A DNA stretch of 64,000 bases, taken from Rhizobium hidalgonense. Lineage in GTDB: Bacteria; Pseudomonadota; Alphaproteobacteria; Rhizobiales; Rhizobiaceae. Below, piece after piece: positions 35,978 through 45,004 of the stretch; position 1 is the stretch's first letter; each line of letters begins with the position of its first letter. The position numbers and the translations under genes were made by a program. The notes beneath the pieces were generated by a model. The model saw only the letters and a program-made list of their open reading frames with translations, made no database searches and was not told the DNA's origin. The stretch covers positions 1-64,000 of the forward strand of contig NZ_LODW01000043.1 in the NCBI RefSeq assembly GCF_002914525.1. Reading direction: 5' to 3'.

Positions 35978-36779
35978 GCCGCCTGTCCCCGTGCTTCTAG
36001 GATGCGGTTCACCACCGCGACGAATCCATAGCCTCCCTTCCTGGCCGCGACATAGGTCGGCTCGCTATCGAGGTTCCTCGAAAATCCAGAACATTGGCGA
36101 CGCCGCAGGCGTTTGGAAAGAAACCGAACATGGGAGCGTCGTTGGGGCTGTCCCCGACAAAGACGATACGATCCTTCTCGGCATCGATATCCATGCCGAG
36201 AATATCGGCCGCAAACCGGCGGCTCGTGGTCAGCTTGTTATAGGCGCCATACCAGCCGTTGACATGGATCGAAGAGATTTTTGCGACGGCTCCCTCTTTC
36301 TCGAAAATATGCTTGATACGATCGACATCGGTGTTGGCAAGCGGCTGGATATCCTCGCAGACATCAATGGCGAGGTCGGCCTCACGGTAAAGTTGATCAG
36401 CAGAAATTGCAGCGCCGGGAACTTCCGACAGAATTCGGTCACCGACCCGCGCCAGCCGTTGGCGATCGGCGGTGCGTTGTGTTTCGCCGATCGCAAAACT
36501 GCGGCGCATACGACGTGCTTCCTCGTCATAGGCGAAATAGAAAGCGCCGTTTTCGCCGACCACGCCGACGACAGGCCACATGCGGGCGATCATGTCACAC
36601 CAACCCGCCGGCCGGCCGGTAATTGGGGCAACGGCGATGCCGGCCGCACTCAGCCGCTCGAGCGCATCATAGGCGACAGCAGGCAGCCGCCCCTCATTAG
36701 TCAACGTGTCGTCGATGTCAGCAAAAAGCACGCGAACCGCGCCAGCGACATCTTTCGGCATCTCGGCAACCGGGCGCAT
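35974..36779 (-). pseudogene. HAD-family phosphatase (type IIB), late frameshift
   Basis: From ATG 36779: VLFADIDDTLTNEGRLPAVA (motif I, nucleophile Asp), VAPITGRPAGWCDMIARMWP (motif II), a cap domain, and VFVGDSPNDAPMFGFFPNAC (motif IV). Near 36075 one base is missing; the other frame continues LDSEPTYVAARKGGYGFVAV and ends at 35974. As read, the protein gets an abnormal 20-residue tail and ends at 36009. All catalytic motifs lie before the lesion, so activity is possible. It likely dephosphorylates a sugar-alcohol phosphate. It lies 4 bases after the upstream gene. Confidence 0.8.
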
Positions 36780-36782
36780 GGC

Positions 36783-38114
36783 CTACACCTCCCCGGCAGC
36801 GAAGTCCTCGAGCAGCCCCGCATCGGCGGCTATATCGAGGAAGGCGTAGCGATTGCGCATTTCGCGGCAATGCACGAGCGCCTCTCTGTATGTTTCCACT
36901 GGTAAGCCGAGATCGGCTGATGTCATCGGGCCTCCGGCATCTCTTAGAAGCTGCTCCATGTCTTCAACCGGAAGCGCAAAGGCTTTCAGCTCTTGGCGCA
37001 GCGTCGGCCAGATATCGGCCAGCTTTTCGTTGATTTCAGCGGCGGCCCGCGCATCGAAGGCCTTCGGCTGGATTTCTTGCCAGCATTGGGCAGCAATCTC
37101 GTGGCCCATGCGGGCGTTCATACCCTCTCGGTCGATCTTGGTGGGGCGGATCACCGGTGGCTTTTCGCTATCGAGGAATAGGCGTTGCAACCTTGCCATC
37201 GAGAGGGTCGCAACGCCGACCTGCTGGCCATGCAAGGTCCCCGGATGCTTCTCTCCGGCAAAGCAGTCTATATAGTGTGACACCTGGTGTTCACCCATCG
37301 AACCGTGGTTCGACATGCCCGTGAAGGACACGCCGAGACCGCACATTGTCAGCACCCGGTGCAGGTAACCATTGGCGGCGATATCGCCGTTGGCGATACC
37401 CTTGGCGCGTGTATTGAGCTCCTGCTCATCTGCATCCTGAATGATGTAGGGTACCTTGGAATAAAGGCTGCCGATCAGCCTGTGAGACATCCACCAGTCA
37501 ACCTGCGCCACCGAACGCACGAGGCAATCGGCAAAGCCGGCGGCCGAGAGATAGGCCGGAGCTGCGGCATTGACGTTGAGATCGATAAAGAAGCCGGACG
37601 GTGCATGGGACGGCAAAGACACTTTCAGACCGCTTTTCAGCGTGATCGAAGCCGTCGTAGACGTATATCCGTTCATCGAGGCCGCCGTACCGAACACGGC
37701 ATAGCGGCGATTGGTGCGGCCGGTAACGAACTTGCAGAGATCGTTGATCGTGCCGGAGCCAACAGCCACGACGCCTTCGGCGCCGGCCAGCCTTTCGCTC
37801 AGATCTGCAACATTGGCCATGTCCGCATGGGGATGCTCGAGGATAACGGTATCCACCGGAGCAAGCGAACCCAGTGCCTTCGCCACGCGCGAGCCCATCG
37901 CATCCCAGGTATCGGCATCTGCAACAACCGTATAGCGATCGCCTAGCTCAAGGCCAGCAACCAGCGCTGCCTCGCGACCGTCCAGGCTCTCTTCAATGAC
38001 GATCTTCTCGTAGGGAACGGATGCCAGCATGCCCGTTTCCGGGTTGCTCCACCTGCCGCCCACGATGTCATCAATCAACGCCGTCCAGCCGCCGTAAGGC
38101 ATTGTGACTGCCAT
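36783..38114 (-). CDS. AraM/EgsA-type sn-glycerol-1-phosphate dehydrogenase family protein
   Basis: 443 residues from ATG 38114 (ribosome site GGAGG 6 bases upstream). Motifs of the iron- or zinc-dependent glycerol-1-phosphate dehydrogenase family: VVAVGSGTINDLCKFVTGRT (NAD binding), FGTAASMNGYTSTTASITLK, AAGFADCLVRSVAQVDWW and metal-site His residues in MSNHGSMGEHQVSHYID. It is the first gene of the leftward catabolic operon and faces the SorC regulator across an operator. Probable role: dehydrogenation of a polyol phosphate. It is complete. Confidence 0.85.
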   Translation of the reverse strand: MAVTMPYGGWTALIDDIVGGRWSNPETGMLASVPYEKIVIEESLDGREAALVAGLELGDRYTVVADADTWDAMGSRVAKALGSLAPVDTVILEHPHADMANVADLSERLAGAEGVVAVGSGTINDLCKFVTGRTNRRYAVFGTAASMNGYTSTTASITLKSGLKVSLPSHAPSGFFIDLNVNAAAPAYLSAAGFADCLVRSVAQVDWWMSHRLIGSLYSKVPYIIQDADEQELNTRAKGIANGDIAANGYLHRVLTMCGLGVSFTGMSNHGSMGEHQVSHYIDCFAGEKHPGTLHGQQVGVATLSMARLQRLFLDSEKPPVIRPTKIDREGMNARMGHEIAAQCWQEIQPKAFDARAAAEINEKLADIWPTLRQELKAFALPVEDMEQLLRDAGGPMTSADLGLPVETYREALVHCREMRNRYAFLDIAADAGLLEDFAAGEV

Positions 38115-38208
38115 GCGATCCTCCTTTGCCGACACCGCCGCTCCCCCCTCCAGGGCTTGCACTGCCGTCTTTCTGCGTTGGGAAGACAAAAGACAACCTT
38201 GATTGCCA

Positions 38209-38242
38209 TTTGTCAATACACATGACAACAAAGATTGACAAA
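38209..38242. promoter_or_regulatory. Operator palindrome between the araM-like operon and the SorC gene
   Basis: TTTGTCAAT (38209-38217) and ATTGACAAA (38234-38242) form a perfect 9-base inverted repeat with 16 bases between. It lies in an AT-rich divergent intergenic region of about 150 bases, the expected place for SorC-type regulators to control both directions. Confidence 0.7.
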
Positions 38243-38269
38243 AGACACGCACCTCTGCCATATAGCCCC

Positions 38270-39256
38270 ATGGGACGAGCAAAATCTTCAGTGAAACGCG
38301 GCGACGAAACCGGGACATCAGTGCCCACTGAGTTCGATGATACCGTGATGTGGGCGGCGTGGCTCTATTATGCCGACCAGCTGACGCAGAGCGAGATCGC
38401 GAAGCAGCTGAATGTCTCCCGCGCCACGATCGTCAACTACCTGCAGGAGGCTCGCGAGCGCGGGATTGTGTCCGTCGTCATCAACCCGAAGGCCGGCGGC
38501 CGTACCAGCGTTGCGCGGGCGTTGATGAGCAAATACGGGCTTTCCGGCGTCTTCGTCATTCCCAATGGCACGGATGAAAGCCTGTCCCAACGCCTCGGAG
38601 ACGCCGGCGCCCGGGTGCTCGCAGACCAAATTGAGGACGGCGACGTCATCGGTGTTGCCTGGGGCCGTACGGTACTTGCCGTCGCGGATCAGATTGTCCT
38701 GACGCGGCCGCTATCGAACCTGACCGTGGTGCAGGTTTCCGGTAGCTCGACCGGCGAGCCGGAGTTTTCACCGGAACTTTGTACGTCGCTGCTTTCAAAT
38801 CGCATCCAGGCGCGCTGCGTCAACCTCTTGGCGCCGGCCGTCTTGTCGACGCGCGAACTGAAAGCCGCGCTGCTCGCCGAACCCGTGCTTAAAAAGCAGA
38901 TGGACCTGGTGCATTCTTGCAATCGCATCCTTTTTGGCGTCGGTGATCTGGGACCTCGCAGCACGGTTCGGGTCTCCGGGATCGCCAGTCAAGAAGAGAT
39001 CGATGACTACGTCGCCCGCGGCGCCGCCGCGGTGATCATCGGCCGTTTTCTGGATGCCCACGGCGCCGCCGTCGAGGGGGATCATGACGACCGCATGGTC
39101 GGCATCACCCTTGGCGATCTGCGCCAGGTCCCAAGCCGGATCTGTGTTGCCGGGGGAGTGTCCAAATTACCCGCCATCGTCGCTACCCTTGAAGCGGGCT
39201 ATGCGACACATTTTGTAACCGACGTCGCCACGGGAGAGGCGTTGCTGGAGCTTTAG
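38270..39256 (+). CDS. SorC-family transcriptional regulator
   Basis: 328 residues from ATG 38270 (MGRAKSSVKRG). The N-terminal helix-turn-helix is AWLYYADQLTQSEIAKQLNV SRATIVNYLQ (residues about 35-65). The rest is the sugar-phosphate-binding SorC domain (FVIPNGTDESLSQRLGDAGA, VIGVAWGRTVLAVADQ, LFGVGDLGPRSTV, CVAGGVSKLPAIVATLEAGY). It probably senses a phosphorylated sugar and controls the divergent operon, its own gene and the kinase downstream. An earlier ATG at 38222 falls inside the operator palindrome and is therefore unlikely. Intact. Confidence 0.9.
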   Translation: MGRAKSSVKRGDETGTSVPTEFDDTVMWAAWLYYADQLTQSEIAKQLNVSRATIVNYLQEARERGIVSVVINPKAGGRTSVARALMSKYGLSGVFVIPNGTDESLSQRLGDAGARVLADQIEDGDVIGVAWGRTVLAVADQIVLTRPLSNLTVVQVSGSSTGEPEFSPELCTSLLSNRIQARCVNLLAPAVLSTRELKAALLAEPVLKKQMDLVHSCNRILFGVGDLGPRSTVRVSGIASQEEIDDYVARGAAAVIIGRFLDAHGAAVEGDHDDRMVGITLGDLRQVPSRICVAGGVSKLPAIVATLEAGYATHFVTDVATGEALLEL

Positions 39257-39320
39257 GCATGTTTCGTAAAATTGCACCAATTTTGCAAAGCGACATGCGT
39301 AAAAACAAAGAACTAAAGCG
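39257..39320. repeat. RIME-like repeat, degenerate copy 2
   Basis: Starts at the SorC stop. Read on the plus strand it follows the reverse complement of 18584-18691 closely (GGCATGTTTCG, then AGCGACATGCGT, AACAAAGA, CTAAAGCG) but lacks the last palindrome arm. Confidence 0.6.
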
Positions 39321-39466
39321 TCAGGAGCAGACCTTAGAGACGAAACGCTTTCGCAGGACACCGCGTTCAGCGCGGTGTGAGGAGTGTTGGGTAAAGCCGA
39401 CAGGAGGAGCCGGGGAACCGGCAAGGGAGATCGGCGGAGAGTACCTCCGTCTGTGGAGGAGCGTGC

Positions 39467-40957
39467 ATGCGGCCTGACGAACGATACGTCATTGGCATGG
39501 ATTCATCGACTCAATCGGTCAAGGCGGTTGCCTGGACCGCCGATGGCACACCCCGGGCAGAAGGTCGGGCCGCCCATGTCATTTCAACACCACATCCGCT
39601 GCATGCCGAACAGGATGCCGACGACTGGTGGACAGCGGCCTGCATGGCGCTTTCATCGCTGATCCGTGAGATCGACCCTGCCCGCGTGGATGGCATTGCG
39701 ATATCAAACCAGCGCGAAACCATGGTTCTGCTCGACAAGGATCGAAAGCCACTTGCCCCGGCGACGCTCTGGCTCGACCGCCGCGCAAAGGACGTGGTGC
39801 GCACGCTTGCCGCGGAGATCGGTGCAGAGCGGCTCCACGCGATCACCGGCAAACCGATCGACGTCATCCCCTGCGTCTACCGTCTGCGGTTTTTCCACGA
39901 AACCCAGCCGGACCTTCTCGACAATGCCGCGCAGATTCTCAGTGTTCATGACTTCCTGACGCAGAAGCTGACGGGAGAAGCGCAGGCCAGCTGGACCAGC
40001 GGCGATCCTTTCGGGATTCTCGATATCGAAAAGAAAGTCTGGTCACGCGAGATCCTCGATCATCTGGGTATTCCGCTTGAAAAGCTGCCGCCACTGAACA
40101 GGCCGGGCTCCGCGATCGGCCGCGTCACAGCAGAAGCAGCGGCGGCAACGGGTCTTCGTCCCGGGACACCCGTCTTTGCCGGCGGAGGCGACGGAAACTG
40201 CGCAGGTCTCGGCGTCAATGCGATAAACCCCGGCGCTGTCTACCTGAACCTCGGCACGGCAGTCGTTGGCGGCGGGTGGTCGGAAACACCGGAACTCAGC
40301 CGCTACTGGCGCACCCTGGCCTCGCCCAGCGGCGAGGGCTATCTTCTGGAAAGCTGCCAGCGCGGAGGCGCCTATTTTGTGAACTGGCTTCTGGATACCT
40401 TCGCCGGCAGTCGTAACGGTGCCCGAATTTTCGAACGCCTTGAGGCTGAGGCAAACAGCCTTGGCGTTGGGTCGGGCGGCGTCACGGTCTGCTCCTATCT
40501 CGTAGGGTGCATGGATCCCCACTGGGACGAAAATGCGCGCGCAAGCTTCACCGGCATGGGGCCTGAAACCGGTATGGGGCATCTCTATCGCGCGTCGATG
40601 GAGGCGATTACGCTGGAGTTTGTTCGATCGCTCAATGAAATGCGGCGAAGGGACGTGGCAGCCGACCGTGTCTTTGTCATCGGAGGCGGCGCCAGCAGTG
40701 CGTTGTGGCGGCAAATGGTCGCCGATTCGACCGGCCTTCCCGTCATCCGCAGCCTCTCGAATGAAGCATCCGCTCTCGGCGCGGGCATGTCGGCTGCCGT
40801 TGGTGCCGGATGGTATTCAGGCTTTCATGCGGCCGCAGATGCAATGTCGCGCCTCGCCGAACAGGTTGATCCGGACCTTACGAAAAACCACGCCTGGGCG
40901 GAATTGTCGCACCGGCAAGCAAACGTTTATCTCTCGCTTCGCAAGCTGAACAGATAG
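39467..40957 (+). CDS. FGGY-family carbohydrate kinase (xylulokinase-like)
   Basis: 496 residues from ATG 39467 with ribosome site GGAGGAG. Features of FGGY kinases: the N-terminal phosphate loop VIGMDSSTQSVKAVAWTADG, the family pattern AISNQRETMVLLDKDRKPLA, ATLWLDRRA, and in the C-terminal domain AVYLNLGTAVVGGGWS, RVFVIGGGASSALWRQMVAD and EASALGAGMSAAVGAGWYSG. It probably phosphorylates the pentose, polyol or ketose made by the operon. It follows the SorC gene in the same direction after 210 bases. Intact. Confidence 0.9.
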   Translation: MRPDERYVIGMDSSTQSVKAVAWTADGTPRAEGRAAHVISTPHPLHAEQDADDWWTAACMALSSLIREIDPARVDGIAISNQRETMVLLDKDRKPLAPATLWLDRRAKDVVRTLAAEIGAERLHAITGKPIDVIPCVYRLRFFHETQPDLLDNAAQILSVHDFLTQKLTGEAQASWTSGDPFGILDIEKKVWSREILDHLGIPLEKLPPLNRPGSAIGRVTAEAAAATGLRPGTPVFAGGGDGNCAGLGVNAINPGAVYLNLGTAVVGGGWSETPELSRYWRTLASPSGEGYLLESCQRGGAYFVNWLLDTFAGSRNGARIFERLEAEANSLGVGSGGVTVCSYLVGCMDPHWDENARASFTGMGPETGMGHLYRASMEAITLEFVRSLNEMRRRDVAADRVFVIGGGASSALWRQMVADSTGLPVIRSLSNEASALGAGMSAAVGAGWYSGFHAAADAMSRLAEQVDPDLTKNHAWAELSHRQANVYLSLRKLNR

Positions 40958-40977
40958 TCTGCATGGCTTGCAAGCGT

Positions 40978-41132
40978 GTGGGTTACTGCGAGGCCATTGA
41001 GGTTGGCGCCAAGACCGTGACCATGAAGGTCAAATTTGCCGACTTCAACCAGATCACCCGCAGCACGACGGTTACGGCCCCCTTGCCGGCGATCACTGAT
41101 CTTGAGGATTTCGTCGGCCTGTTGCGGCGCTG
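40978..41132 (+). pseudogene. DNA polymerase IV (DinB) C-terminal fragment
   Basis: About 45 residues read VGAKTVTMKVKFADFNQITR then STTVTAPLPAITDLEDF and a stop near 41130. This is the little-finger domain of a Y-family polymerase (pattern TVT.K.K..DF...TRS.T). The catalytic palm is absent. It starts just after the kinase gene and ends where a phosphatase-family fragment begins. Confidence 0.65.
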
Positions 41133-41139
41133 ATCTTCC

Positions 41140-41825
41140 CGCCGCAAGCGCATTCGTCTGCTTGGCTGCCCTGGTCTTGCGGTCACACTCAAGATCGATG
41201 GAAAACTGCTTCGCATCATGGATGTCCACCTCAAGTCGAGCTGCGTGTCGCCATTCGACGGTGGAAATCTGGAGGAAAGTGGTAATCACTGCATGATCCT
41301 GCAGCAACAGATCGACCCGCTCGAAAGCTGGATTGAGCGCTCGGCGGCCGATGGCGCCAGGATCGTTCTCCTCGGCGATTTTAACCGCAATCTCTGGCAC
41401 GAACTGCGCGACCAGCGGCCGGCCAGGACCGGCGCCAGCGGAACCTCATCGCCCGGCCGGCGGGCGTGCTGTCGCGGTCTCTAATAGAAGAATTCGCCGA
41501 TGGTCAGCCGGCGGCTGCCAATCTCGAGGTTCTCGACGAGCACTGCCAGATCAGCGATGCCGGGCAGGCACTTTGCACCTAGGCCGAAATCCGCGACCTG
41601 ACCATGCCGGAAACACAGTTGCTCGCATCAGACAGTTATCTCGAGTGCCGCAATCCGGTAGGCCTTGATCACATCCTCGTCGGCCCCGGAATCAAAGGCG
41701 ATGGCCCGGCCGAACATCTGAGCATCGGAAACCTTGGTGGCAACAAAGCAGGCACCCCGAACGGGAAAGACCAAGTATTGGCTATTTCCGATCACTGCCC
41801 GATGATCGCCCGGCTGAATTTTTGA
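41140..41825 (+). pseudogene. Endonuclease/exonuclease/phosphatase-family protein, degraded
   Basis: Pieces in several frames follow the EEP fold order: MDVHLKSSCVSP and LEESGNHC, then QIDPLESWIERSAADGARIV LLGDFNR (catalytic Asp-Asn-like GDFN motif), a damaged middle, and ECRNPVGLDHILVG, DQVLAISDHCPMIARL (catalytic Asp-His pair SDHCP). At least two frameshifts and a stop separate them. The N-terminal quarter is missing. Confidence 0.7.
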
Positions 41826-41893
41826 ACCCTCGTGACGATCAGAACGCTTGGCGGGCATTTCATGTCTGCATTGCATCGAGGCCGAGTTGGGGG

Positions 41894-43618
41894 ATGGTTA
41901 TGTTACGTCGAACTTTTCTAACGCAGGCATCTTTGTCTGCTGTCGCATTGACTGCGGGTTGCGGACGACCGAGCCCGTCGGTACCGGGCGAAGGCGTCCC
42001 GTTGGTCGACGCTCACTGCCACGTCTTCAATGCGTCGGATCTGCCGACCACCCGCTTCCTGCGGCAAGTCGTCTTCGACGATTTTCCCAAGCAGTCGGCC
42101 GCCAGCATTCTCGCAGTTCGTGATCCCGACGTGACCGACGAATTCATCGCACTTCTTCTGAAGCTACTCGGCACCGGTAGCGCACCGACGGCGGATGAGG
42201 AGATCGCGTTTCTCGAGACCGGACGGAACGGAAAAGCGGCCTCGCTGACGGTCGACAAAGCGCGCGCAGCGGCGGTCGAAGACACAAGCCAGCATCTCCT
42301 GGAACTCGATCGGAAGAGGCGGCGGATCGTTACGGTGGCAGACCCGGGCGATCTGTCGACACGATCATCTATCTCCGAGGAAAAGTTCCTAAATTATATG
42401 CTCGGTGACCCGATCAAGACTTTGCGCGCGAACGAACCGCTCACGATTGGAGAAGCCCGCGGAGCCAGCCAGCGCGCTTTCCTGAGGCAAGATCCTGTGG
42501 GGCGCTATCTCAATTGGTTCAGCCTGTTTCGCCTTTACCGGCACGTCCTTGTCGATCGCCTGGTTGCTGACAGCAAGGCACAGGGCTTCAATCCGCTCCT
42601 GTTAACGCCGGCGCTCGTCGATTATGATGAGTGGCTCTATGAAGATGTAGACTCTTCGCCCTTACCCCGGCAGATGGTAGTGATGGACCGGATTTCGCAG
42701 CGCATGGCGAAAGCTAAATCCGGTCCCGTCGTCCACGGCTACATGGGATTTGATCCACTCCGGGAAGTGGCATTCCGGAAAGGGAAAAGCAGCGTAAGCT
42801 CGCTTGCGACTGCCCATTCGGCTTTGATGAAACATGGTTTCATCGGCATCAAGCTCTACCCGCCGATGGGCTTTCGTCCCGAGGGCAACCAGCCGCCATA
42901 TCCGGAGCGAACAGTGAAGAGCCTGGGATTTGAGCCCAACGAGGAACTCGATGCTGCGCTTCGAGACCTCTACAAGCTCTGTGTCGATGTTGATGCCCCA
43001 ATATTGGCTCATGGCTATTCGTCGAACGGTTCCGGTCCAGATTATGCAAAGCGGGGCGATCCGGCCTACCGGATCCCCGTGTTCAAGGAGTTCCCCAAGT
43101 TACGGGTTTGTATCGCGCATTTCGGTCGTTTCCGCGCACGGTCGGCTGGACGGGAAGGAATGCCTTTGCCGGATGGCAGTTGGGAATGGCGGCTGGGTGA
43201 ATTCATCAAGGAAAATCCCGGCGGGAACGTGGTCGCCGACATCAGCTATTTTTCGGAGGTGCTTTCGGCTGGCTCGAAAGAACGAGACTTCCTTGCGAGG
43301 TCCTTCAACAAATGGCTGGAAAAATTCGACAGCGGTTGCGATCACATCGTTTACGGGAGCGATTGGATAATGCTTGGGAAGGAGGCAGGCTATAATCACT
43401 ATATCGAAAGCGTGAACGCCTTCCTGCGCACCGACTGCGGTCTTTCGGACGATATTTGCGACAAGATCTTCCGTCGTAATGCGCTTCGTTTCCTTCCCTT
43501 GGAACGAGGAACACTCGGGCGCGAGCGACTTCTCGCCTACTATCGAACAAATGGACTGGATGAGGGTCGCCTTCCCTCTGCAAGCTCGCGCCTGGTCGCC
43601 AGTCTCTTTGGTCGGTGA
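41894..43618 (+). CDS. Amidohydrolase-family lipoprotein
   Basis: 574 residues. The N terminus has a twin-arginine-like signal (LRRTFLTQASLSAVALTAGC) ending in a lipobox Cys at about residue 23, suggesting an exported, lipid-anchored protein. The mature part has metal-dependent amidohydrolase features: VDAHCHVFNASDLP at the start of the barrel, HGFIGIKLYPPMGFRP, ILAHGYSSNGSG, LRVCIAHFGRF, and near the end HIVYGSDWIML with the expected Asp. Starts at 41894 (ATG) or 41900 (ATG) are equally possible. Substrate unknown. No close partners; it stands alone downstream of decayed genes. Confidence 0.8.
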   Translation: MVMLRRTFLTQASLSAVALTAGCGRPSPSVPGEGVPLVDAHCHVFNASDLPTTRFLRQVVFDDFPKQSAASILAVRDPDVTDEFIALLLKLLGTGSAPTADEEIAFLETGRNGKAASLTVDKARAAAVEDTSQHLLELDRKRRRIVTVADPGDLSTRSSISEEKFLNYMLGDPIKTLRANEPLTIGEARGASQRAFLRQDPVGRYLNWFSLFRLYRHVLVDRLVADSKAQGFNPLLLTPALVDYDEWLYEDVDSSPLPRQMVVMDRISQRMAKAKSGPVVHGYMGFDPLREVAFRKGKSSVSSLATAHSALMKHGFIGIKLYPPMGFRPEGNQPPYPERTVKSLGFEPNEELDAALRDLYKLCVDVDAPILAHGYSSNGSGPDYAKRGDPAYRIPVFKEFPKLRVCIAHFGRFRARSAGREGMPLPDGSWEWRLGEFIKENPGGNVVADISYFSEVLSAGSKERDFLARSFNKWLEKFDSGCDHIVYGSDWIMLGKEAGYNHYIESVNAFLRTDCGLSDDICDKIFRRNALRFLPLERGTLGRERLLAYYRTNGLDEGRLPSASSRLVASLFGR

Positions 43619-44036
43619 ACAAGCAGCGACCGGCTCATTGTACCGAACGTGAGCGCCTTGAAGGGATCAGAACCCACGCCCCGTTGTTACAAAAGTCCTC
43701 CGTCTCAAATTCCCTAGCCGTGGACATCGGCGGGGCTCGGCATTCCGTGACCGATGGCGTCGAATGACAGTTCAATTGAAGACCTGCACGACTTTCAACT
43801 GCAACATCGAGCATATATCATCATTTTTGAGTTTACTCGGCACGCATCGGAGACCGCGAGCGGTCATCACCAACAGGCGCTTCAGGGTGGCCAGCAGCGA
43901 CATTGATCACCGGCGCCGCGCTCCGCAGAATTGACAGCGTTAAGGCCGCCCCGACCAGTCGCCAGTTCGAACTGGTTGCGCTTGCGGGGCCTAAGATGAA
44001 GCAGGTGAGTCCCAATGCGACCGTGGCTTTTGGGGC
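43619..44036. other. Gap without a recognisable gene
   Basis: About 420 bases between convergent genes. Short ORFs on both strands carry no motifs, and no strong hairpin was noticed. Confidence 0.5.
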
Positions 44037-44246
44037 TCAAGTCTTGGTCTTGAATGCACTATCGCGATCAGCAACTACGCGGACATAGAAGAGAGCTTGC
44101 GGATTGAAGCCCCCGTACTGCATTCCCCAGTCGATGACTCGGGACAGGGTAAAGTCATTCCCTGTGACAACGGGTATCTGCATATGTGCCGCCGCAAGCG
44201 CTTGTTCGAGCGTTTCCGCGACACCTTCAAAGGTTTCCTGATTCAT
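44037..44246 (-). CDS. Hypothetical small protein
   Basis: 69 residues: MNQETFEGVAETLEQALAAA, then TGNDFTLSRVIDWGMQYGGF and ALFYVRVVAD. Not recognised. No signal peptide or membrane segment. It follows the 237-residue gene by 44 bases in the same direction, so the two may form an operon. Its mix of an amphipathic helix and a beta-like end is compatible with a small binding protein, but no function can be given. Confidence 0.5.
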   Translation of the reverse strand: MNQETFEGVAETLEQALAAAHMQIPVVTGNDFTLSRVIDWGMQYGGFNPQALFYVRVVADRDSAFKTKT

Positions 44247-44290
44247 GTCTTTCCCCTCCCCATTTGTGGCCAGCGAAGGCCCGAGCTACC

Positions 44291-45004
44291 TCACATCAAC
44301 CGTTTCACCGTCCATCCCGGCGCGAAGTCGATAAGCCGCACGACGCCGTTCATCTCCGCATATTTCACGAACTCGAACTGGGCTTCGAGTTCCCGGCAGA
44401 CTGAAGGCTCCTGAAACGGCAAGCAGGTCGCCGTGACGAACGTTCCTGGTATTGAGATATTCCGCAGCCCAAAATCGTTGAAAGCGGTCTTGGCTTCGGC
44501 GAGGTCAGTGCCCTCCTTCAGACCGATTATCAGCTCGCCGGCAATCTTCGGAAAAATTAGTGCCGACGGCGTCCGCGTCCGAATGCTTCTGAGACCAATA
44601 CCGTTCTTTTCGGGGAACCCCGGATCGCCGAGATAGGCGTTCTTCCACAAGACGCTTCCCCCGACGAGACAGTCGAGACCGACATCAAGGACAAACAGGA
44701 ATTCCGGAGGATAGATAACGGCGAACGGCGGCATGGACTTGTCCGGGCTGTTCTTGACCTCGGAAACGCCTTGCACAAGGTAGAGTTCGGTCACGGTGGC
44801 CACCGGCAGTCTTTTCCCGAATTCCTGACTGAGCCGATCGGCTTCGGCATGCACCTCTGCCGCGTGTGGAAGGTTTGAATAAGGGCTCAGATCTAGATGA
44901 GACACCTGCGAGAACGCGCTGGCGTCCCTAATATCCTTGACGGTGGCTGCACCGGGTCCTACGAACCATGGTATCGGCCACGGTAGCGGTATGCCCTCAC
45001 TCAT
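44291..45004 (-). CDS. Hypothetical protein, C-terminal part reminiscent of a protease propeptide
   Basis: 237 residues from ATG 45004 (MSEGIPLPWPIPWFVGPG), preceded by a GGAGGGA ribosome site. Not recognised as a whole. The segment from about residue 160 (AGELIIGLKEGTDLAEAKTA, then FVKYAEMNGVVRLIDFAPGW) resembles the inhibitor-I9/subtilase propeptide pattern (strand, helix, strand, then V-x-Y-x-E-x-N). No catalytic triad is present, so a stand-alone protease inhibitor is a guess. It may be co-transcribed with the 69-residue gene downstream. Confidence 0.55.
   Translation of the reverse strand: MSEGIPLPWPIPWFVGPGAATVKDIRDASAFSQVSHLDLSPYSNLPHAAEVHAEADRLSQEFGKRLPVATVTELYLVQGVSEVKNSPDKSMPPFAVIYPPEFLFVLDVGLDCLVGGSVLWKNAYLGDPGFPEKNGIGLRSIRTRTPSALIFPKIAGELIIGLKEGTDLAEAKTAFNDFGLRNISIPGTFVTATCLPFQEPSVCRELEAQFEFVKYAEMNGVVRLIDFAPGWTVKRLM

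Noticed and set aside
38126..38269. Longer N terminus for the SorC regulator
   Set aside because: It would place the start in or before the operator palindrome and adds non-conserved Pro-rich residues.
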